64,000 nt of DNA, from assembly GCF_009695915.1 (NCBI RefSeq), contig NZ_VUMZ01000003.1, positions 62,001-126,000 on the forward strand, written 5' to 3'. The notes under the pieces were generated by a model, which saw nothing but the letters and a program-made list of their open reading frames with translations, did not search any database and was not told the DNA's origin. Both the position numbers and the translations under genes were made by a program. Each line of letters starts with the position of its first letter. Positions within the stretch are counted from its first letter, which is position 1. Shown here in pieces: positions 59,708-64,000 of the stretch. The stretch is from Hornefia butyriciproducens (GTDB lineage Bacteria > Bacillota > Clostridia > Peptostreptococcales > Anaerovoracaceae).

Positions 59708-60817
59708 TTATTTCAGGTTCTCGGGGTTCAGACTTTCCAGCTCCGGAAGAACGAACCGGCCGTCTTCCCGGATCAGAACGTCGTCGAACCAGACTTTGCC
59801 GCCGCCATATTCCGGCCTCTGGATCATGACCAGATCCCAGTGAACTGCGGATTTGTTTCCGTTGGGAGCATCTTCATAGCACATGCCGGGAGTCAGGTGA
59901 AAACTTCCGGAGATCTTCTCATCAAACAGAGTGTCTTTCATGGGCTCCAGGATGTACGGATTGAAACCGAAGGAGAACTCGCCGAAATATCTTGCTCCTT
60001 CATCCGTATCCAGCAGCTGGTTGATCCGTGTTGTATCGTTGGCTGCGGCTTTGATGATTTTCCCGTTTTCGATTTCAAACCGGATGTTTTCGAAGGTGAA
60101 CCCCTGCTCCTGGGAAGCCGTGTTGTAGCTGATGACGCCGTTCATCGATTCACGGACCGGTGCAGTGTAAAGCTCTCCGTCGGGGATATTGCATTCTCCG
60201 GCACATTTTACAGCCGGGATTCCCCGGATGGAGAATGTCAGGTCGGTTCCGGGACCCTGAATGCGGACCTTGTCCGTGCGTTCCATCAGAGCCTTCAGAG
60301 GATCCATGGCCCGGCTCATCTTTGCGTAATCCAGCGTGCATACATCATAGAAGAAATTCGCGAAGGACTCTTGGCTGGTATTGGCCAGCTGTGCCATGGA
60401 AGCGTTGGGATATCTGAGAACGACCCATTTGGTTCTGTCCACACGGTAGTCTGTCGCAGGAGTCAGCTTCTTGCTGTACAGATTCAGTTTTTCGGCCGGA
60501 ACGTCAGCCAGTTCCGCAGTATTGGCGCCGGCACGCACTGCGATATATGCGGCAACGTCCCTCAACTGATACAGTTTGTAATCGTTCATATAACTCAGCT
60601 GTTCTTCATCAGCCCCCAGGAGGAGCTCACGGGTGATGAGGCTGTCGCTGCAGTTTACAAAGGGTTTTCCGCCTGCCCGGTAAACGTCTCTTACAATCTG
60701 CTGAATCAGAGGAACGCATTCGGTTCCTTCATATTCGATTAAAACCTTTTCATCCTTCTGTACTTTACAGGAATAGTTCACCAGCAGGTCTGCCAGTTTT
60801 TTGTCTCTCGGATCCAT
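59708..60817 (-). CDS. M29-family aminopeptidase
   Basis: A 369-residue metallo-aminopeptidase of the thermophilic (AmpS/PepS) type. The N-terminal domain (DKKLADLLVNYSCKVQKDEK) and the C-terminal catalytic domain with metal ligands in KCAGECNIPDGELYTAP (Glu), FEIENGKI, and SAVHWDLVMI (His-Asp) are present. Such enzymes trim peptides in the cytoplasm. GAGGACAGAA precedes ATG 60817. It is 26 bases downstream of the CoA-transferase gene on the same strand, so the two may be cotranscribed. Confidence 0.9.
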   Translation of the reverse strand: MDPRDKKLADLLVNYSCKVQKDEKVLIEYEGTECVPLIQQIVRDVYRAGGKPFVNCSDSLITRELLLGADEEQLSYMNDYKLYQLRDVAAYIAVRAGANTAELADVPAEKLNLYSKKLTPATDYRVDRTKWVVLRYPNASMAQLANTSQESFANFFYDVCTLDYAKMSRAMDPLKALMERTDKVRIQGPGTDLTFSIRGIPAVKCAGECNIPDGELYTAPVRESMNGVISYNTASQEQGFTFENIRFEIENGKIIKAAANDTTRINQLLDTDEGARYFGEFSFGFNPYILEPMKDTLFDEKISGSFHLTPGMCYEDAPNGNKSAVHWDLVMIQRPEYGGGKVWFDDVLIREDGRFVLPELESLNPENLK

Positions 60818-60842
60818 TCTGTCCTCCTTTGTCTCAGATCAA

Positions 60843-62159
60843 TTAATATAACCCGGCTGCTCTGGCCGCTTCTGTCAGTTCATCGCGGAAATCAGGATGA
60901 GCGATGGAAATCAGCGCATGAGCACGTTCTTTTATGGTCAGCGGCTTCAGATTCACGCAGCCGTATTCCGTGACGACGTACTGCACATCAGAGCGAGGCG
61001 TGGTGACCGCTGCACCGGTCGGAAGTGAAGCAACGATGCGGCTGCTGACCTTTCCTGTGTGTTTGCTGATGTTTTCTGAGGTTGCGGCGATAAACGACTT
61101 GCCGCCTCTGGACATCTGGGCACCCCGTACAAAATCCAGCTGACCTCCGGTTCCGCTGAACTGTCTTCCGGCGATGTTGTCTGCTGCGACCTGTCCCATC
61201 AGATCAATACAGATGGCGCTGTTGACGGAGACTGCCCTGTCGTTCCTTGCAATGATTCTGGGGTCGTTGGCAATGGTGAATGGCATGTAATACATGTCTT
61301 TGTTGTGATCGACAAATTCATACAGCGCCTTTTCACCAAGAGTAAAGGCTGCCACAGATTTTCCCGGCAGAACCCGTTTGCCTCTGTTAGTGACGTTTCC
61401 GTTCTTCATCAGGAAAGCCAGAGAGTCGGTCATCAGCTCCGTATGGATTCCCAGATCGTTCCGGTTCCGAAGACCGAAGCCCACTGCGTTTCCGATTCCG
61501 CCGATTCCCAGTTGAACGCATGCGCCGTCCGGAATCTGATCGATGACATATTCAGAGATGGCTTTGACCTCAGGGGTGGGTTCCATATTGGGAACTTCGG
61601 CGATCTCCTCGTCGAAACGAACCGCCATGTCGCAGTCCCGGATATTGATAAGGTTGTCCTCTCCGTAAACATAGGGGGCATATTTGTTAATCTGCAGAAT
61701 AACAGTTTTCGCCTGCTCCTGAATGAATTTGTTCAGAGCAACGCCGGTCGCTCCGAAGCTCATGTATCCGTCCTCGTCAGGAAGGGAAACCTCCAGGAAG
61801 GCGACGTCCGGGGGACAGGTTTCGCGGCAGAAGATGTCGACAAGACTCAGGTGAATGCTGGTGTAATCCAGTGAACCTGCCTTTTGGGCCTGACGCTCCG
61901 TCGGTCCCATAAAATATGAAATGATACGGAATCGATCTGGATCAGTCATGATATCCAGCGGCTTAAACAGATTGGAGCATCCGATTGTAATATTTTCCAG
62001 TTCGTCCGATCTGCGGCCGAGGGCGCGCGCCAGCTCGTAGCAGGTGCTGGTGCAGGTGCCGATATAGACAGTCTGCCCGCTCCGGATGCATTGAACAGCT
62101 TCGTCCGGGGTGACGAGCTTTTCGTCAAATAGTTTCTTCAAAGAATCTTTCATGTTCAT
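60843..62159 (-). CDS. acetyl-CoA hydrolase/4-hydroxybutyrate or butyryl-CoA:acetate CoA-transferase
   Basis: A 438-residue family I-type CoA-transferase: AVQCIRSGQTVYIGTCTSTC, HLSLVDIFCRETCPPDVAFLEVS-type segment, QLGIGGIGNAVGFGLR (CoA loop), catalytic Glu in GIHTELMTDSLAFL, and GGQLDFVRGAQMSRGGKSF with TEYGCVNLKPLTIKERA. Both butyryl-CoA:acetate transferases (about 445 residues) and 4-hydroxybutyrate CoA-transferases fit, and the sequence alone does not decide. ATG at 62159 follows AAGGAACGTG. If it is the butyryl type, it is an alternative to Ptb-Buk at 8580. Confidence 0.85.
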   Translation of the reverse strand: MNMKDSLKKLFDEKLVTPDEAVQCIRSGQTVYIGTCTSTCYELARALGRRSDELENITIGCSNLFKPLDIMTDPDRFRIISYFMGPTERQAQKAGSLDYTSIHLSLVDIFCRETCPPDVAFLEVSLPDEDGYMSFGATGVALNKFIQEQAKTVILQINKYAPYVYGEDNLINIRDCDMAVRFDEEIAEVPNMEPTPEVKAISEYVIDQIPDGACVQLGIGGIGNAVGFGLRNRNDLGIHTELMTDSLAFLMKNGNVTNRGKRVLPGKSVAAFTLGEKALYEFVDHNKDMYYMPFTIANDPRIIARNDRAVSVNSAICIDLMGQVAADNIAGRQFSGTGGQLDFVRGAQMSRGGKSFIAATSENISKHTGKVSSRIVASLPTGAAVTTPRSDVQYVVTEYGCVNLKPLTIKERAHALISIAHPDFRDELTEAARAAGLY

Positions 62160-62325
62160 CACGTTCCTTACAGCATATTTTTTCGGTGGGCTTTGTTACA
62201 GAAATGCAGTCTGACCATTGGAATTTCAGTTATATTCCGATGTCGGGCATGCATCGGCAACAAAATAAAATCCACTTTTTCAGTATAGCATAAAAAAATA
62301 AAATGTCCATATTTCCCAAAAGGTG

Positions 62326-62368
62326 TTGACAAATGAAAATATCGGATATATAATTAGAACAATTCTAA
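62326..62368 (+). promoter_or_regulatory. consensus promoter with Per/Fur box
   Basis: TTGACA (62326-62331), 17-base spacer, TATAAT (62349-62354), both perfect. TTAGAACAATTCTAA (62354-62368) is a perfect inverted repeat of the Per/Fur box type lying on the transcription start and touching the ribosome site. Bound repressor would block the gene that encodes it. Confidence 0.85.
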
Positions 62369-62377
62369 GAGGAAGTG

Positions 62378-62767
62378 ATGAGATTGACAAAATACGCAAG
62401 GAAGATCGCACAGATCGTGGACGGCTCCAGCGAGCATCTGACTGCGGAACAGATATTTCTCCGAATGAAGGAGGAATATCCCGGGATTGTCCTGGCGTCT
62501 GTATATAACAATCTGAATATGCTTTGTGATACAGGACGGGTTCGCAGACTTCTGCTCGAAGGCTCTCCGGATCGCTTTGACAAGACGTTGCGTCATGACC
62601 ATGTGGTGTGCAATGTCTGCGGCAGGTTGTCGGATTTCAAGTTTCGGGATCTGACCGGAGAGATTGAGGAACAGCTCGGTAGAAGCATTGAGTCCTACGA
62701 TCTTAAAATCAGCTATACCTGCCCCGAGTGCAGGCGTGCGATGAAAAAAAACCAAAGCAACAGTTAA
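62378..62767 (+). CDS. Fur-family peroxide-type regulator (PerR-like)
   Basis: A 129-residue Fur-family protein: winged helix with LTAEQIFLRMKEEYPGIVLASVYNNLNML, and a metal domain with HDHVVCNVCGRLSDFK and YTCPECRRAM, the two CxxC pairs for structural zinc. The Per box overlapping its own start and rubrerythrin directly downstream suggest peroxide sensing. The start is ATG 62378; GTG 62375 and TTG 62384 are close alternatives. The protein is slightly shorter than typical PerR (about 140), the N-terminal helix being brief. Confidence 0.88.
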   Translation: MRLTKYARKIAQIVDGSSEHLTAEQIFLRMKEEYPGIVLASVYNNLNMLCDTGRVRRLLLEGSPDRFDKTLRHDHVVCNVCGRLSDFKFRDLTGEIEEQLGRSIESYDLKISYTCPECRRAMKKNQSNS

Positions 62768-62816
62768 CTCAAGTCTATTATTTTTTAATGAATATCTGAT
62801 ATAAGGAGGTAATTCG

Positions 62817-63353
62817 ATGAGTAAATACGCAGGAACACAGACCGAGAAGAATCTGGAAGCGGCTTTCGCCGGTGAATCCCAGGCGACAAACAAGTACACA
62901 TACTTTGCTTCCAAGGCGAAGAAGGAAGGGTTCGAGCAGATTGCCGATCTTTTCCTGAAGACCGCGAACAATGAAAGAGAACATGCCAAACTCTGGTTCA
63001 AGGAATTGGAAGGCATTGGAGATACCGCGGCGAATCTGGCGGCTGCAGCGGCTGGAGAGAACTATGAGTGGACCGATATGTATGATGGATTTGCGAAGAC
63101 CGCGGATGAGGAAGGATTCCCTGAACTGGCGGCGAAATTCCGTCTTGTCGCGCAGATTGAGAAGCGTCATGAGGAACGGTATCGTGCTCTGCTGAAAAAC
63201 GTAGAGACAAAGGCAGTGTTTGAGAAGAGCGAAGTCAAGGTATGGGAGTGCAGAAACTGCGGTCATATCGTTATCGGCGAGAAAGCGCCTGAGGTATGCC
63301 CGACATGCAATCATCCGCAGAGCTACTTCGAGATTCACGCGGAAAACTATTAA
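62817..63353 (+). CDS. rubrerythrin
   Basis: Reduces hydrogen peroxide at a diiron site. The 178-residue protein has the ferritin-like domain with [19 protein letters not shown] (Glu, Glu), [15 protein letters not shown] (ExxH) and [15 protein letters not shown] (ExxH), and a C-terminal rubredoxin domain [28 protein letters not shown] (CxxC twice). It follows the PerR-like gene by 49 bases and probably shares its promoter. A bidirectional terminator follows. Confidence 0.96.
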   Translation: MSKYAGTQTEKNLEAAFAGESQATNKYTYFASKAKKEGFEQIADLFLKTANNEREHAKLWFKELEGIGDTAANLAAAAAGENYEWTDMYDGFAKTADEEGFPELAAKFRLVAQIEKRHEERYRALLKNVETKAVFEKSEVKVWECRNCGHIVIGEKAPEVCPTCNHPQSYFEIHAENY

Positions 63354-63376
63354 TCTCATAACAATAAACCGATCAG

Positions 63377-63407
63377 AAAACCCCGCGTCAGACGCAGGGT
63401 TTTCTTT
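63377..63407. terminator. terminator between rubrerythrin and tRNA-Ser (bidirectional)
   Basis: AAAACCC (63377-63383) pairs with GGGTTTT (63397-63403) with GCG/CGC inside; T-runs on the plus strand and, mirrored, on the minus strand. It can end both converging transcripts. Confidence 0.8.
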
Positions 63408-63410
63408 TAC

Positions 63411-63498
63411 TGGCGGAGAGTCAGGGATTCGAACCCTGGGTCCGGTTAAGGACACAGCATTTCGAGTGCTGCACGATCGACCACTCTGACAACTCTCC
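63411..63498 (-). tRNA. tRNA-Ser (CGA)
   Basis: Type II tRNA read on the minus strand, 88 nt with encoded CCA (plus 63411-63413). Acceptor GGAGAGT pairs with ACTCTCC, discriminator G. Anticodon stem-loop GCACTCGAAATGC gives CGA, reading UCG serine codons. The long variable arm is GTCCTTAACCGGAC. Confidence 0.93.
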
Positions 63499-63698
63499 GG
63501 ATATATTTGGATATATTACCGCCGGTGCATCCGCTCTGCGCAGAAACCGGCCGCATATTTGCGGCGCGCTTCTGAAGGACTCACCGACTGGATTATTATA
63601 TCACGGTTCAGAGCGCGATTCAAGAAAAACATATTTCTGCATGGTCTTAACATATTTCTCTGTGGACTGAATCATGCATGGAAGGGGAAGTGAGGATT

Positions 63699-64000
63699 AT
63701 GAATAAAAACCTCGGGAATGAAAATCAGAAAACAACTGAAAGCGGAGAACTCCGGAAGCTGGGCTTCGGCATGATGCGGCTTCCGCGCAGGGGCGTGAAC
63801 ATTGACCTGGAGAGAACCGGGAGAATGGTGGATCTCTTCATGGAGGCGGGCTTCACCTATTTCGATACGGCTTTTATCTATCCGGGTTCAGAGAATGCGG
63901 TCAGGCGTGCGCTGGTGGAGCGCTACCCGAGGGAGAGCTATCAGCTGGCAACCAAGCTTTACGCCGGCGTGATGCCGACAGCGGGAGCGGCGAAAAGAGA
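63699..64000 (+). CDS. aldo/keto reductase, 3' end outside the window
   Basis: The first 100 residues of an aldo/keto reductase: LRKLGFGMMRLPRRGVNIDL, MEAGFTYFDTAFIYPGSENAV (catalytic Asp and Tyr region: FDTAFIYPGSE) and LATKLYAGVMPT. This is the 2,5-diketogluconate-reductase/Fe-S AKR group that is common in Clostridia. ATG at 63699 follows TGAGGATT. The reading frame is open to the window's last base. Confidence 0.8.
   Translation, partial: MNKNLGNENQKTTESGELRKLGFGMMRLPRRGVNIDLERTGRMVDLFMEAGFTYFDTAFIYPGSENAVRRALVERYPRESYQLATKLYAGVMPTAGAAKR

Overview
The window comes from a fermentative anaerobe of the class Clostridia. Supporting signs are GC-rich coding DNA with TTGACA/TATAAT promoters and GGAGG ribosome sites, a T-box-controlled thrS, a ptb-buk pair plus a second acyl-CoA:acetate CoA-transferase, a Re-type citrate synthase, rubrerythrin beside a Per box, Etf-linked dehydrogenases and a glycyl-radical microcompartment. 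Genus cannot be fixed from the sequence. No IS element, prophage or CRISPR array was seen.

Left part (1-24.5 kb): a truncated TPR protein, an AEC transporter and two small Cys-containing proteins; a tRNA-Asn/Leu/fMet operon with odd inverted-repeat DNA and an AT-rich patch behind it; a MerR regulator facing a 19-bp-spacer promoter and an orphan DapB-like dehydrogenase; a GntR/SIR2-like pair divergent from ptb-buk; a secreted subtilisin and a second secreted protein; a promoter-to-terminator noncoding RNA candidate of about 275 nt; T-box + thrS; then Re-citrate synthase, GntR regulator, aconitase and isocitrate dehydrogenase, which together form an oxidative route from oxaloacetate and acetyl-CoA to 2-oxoglutarate.

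Middle part (23.5-37 kb): a BCCT transporter and a complete Firmicute counterpart of the uncharacterised E. coli ygc system (YgcP antiterminator, YgcQR Etf subunits, YgcU FAD dehydrogenase, YqcE permease, YgcW dehydrogenase, YgcE kinase). Two divergent promoters with terminator-containing leaders drive it. A short AGAGA...TCAGAGA motif precedes each terminator and recurs before a YitT-family gene, suggesting one GlpP-type antitermination regulon. SurE and an acyl-CoA dehydrogenase follow.

Right part (37-59 kb): a choline trimethylamine-lyase (CutC/CutD) microcompartment operon of 18 genes between a MerR-type promoter (43989) and a terminator (58889): four BMC-H proteins, a EutS-like protein, a two-domain PduT, a EutN pentamer, PduS, EutJ, EutP-, EutQ- and EutT-like proteins, PduL and two aldehyde dehydrogenases, one of which has lost its catalytic cysteine. 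No alcohol dehydrogenase is present. Upstream sit a satellite of two more EutS-like shell proteins with a EutP-like GTPase, and a divergent TPR/nucleotidyltransferase-like/DUF4125/MerR operon. A DMT permease is encoded between that operon and the cut promoter. Expected flow: choline to trimethylamine plus acetaldehyde, then acetyl-CoA and acetyl phosphate, with NADH handled by PduS/PduT.

Right end (59-64 kb): flavoprotein, M29 aminopeptidase, CoA-transferase, PerR/Fur regulator with rubrerythrin, tRNA-Ser(CGA) and a truncated aldo/keto reductase.
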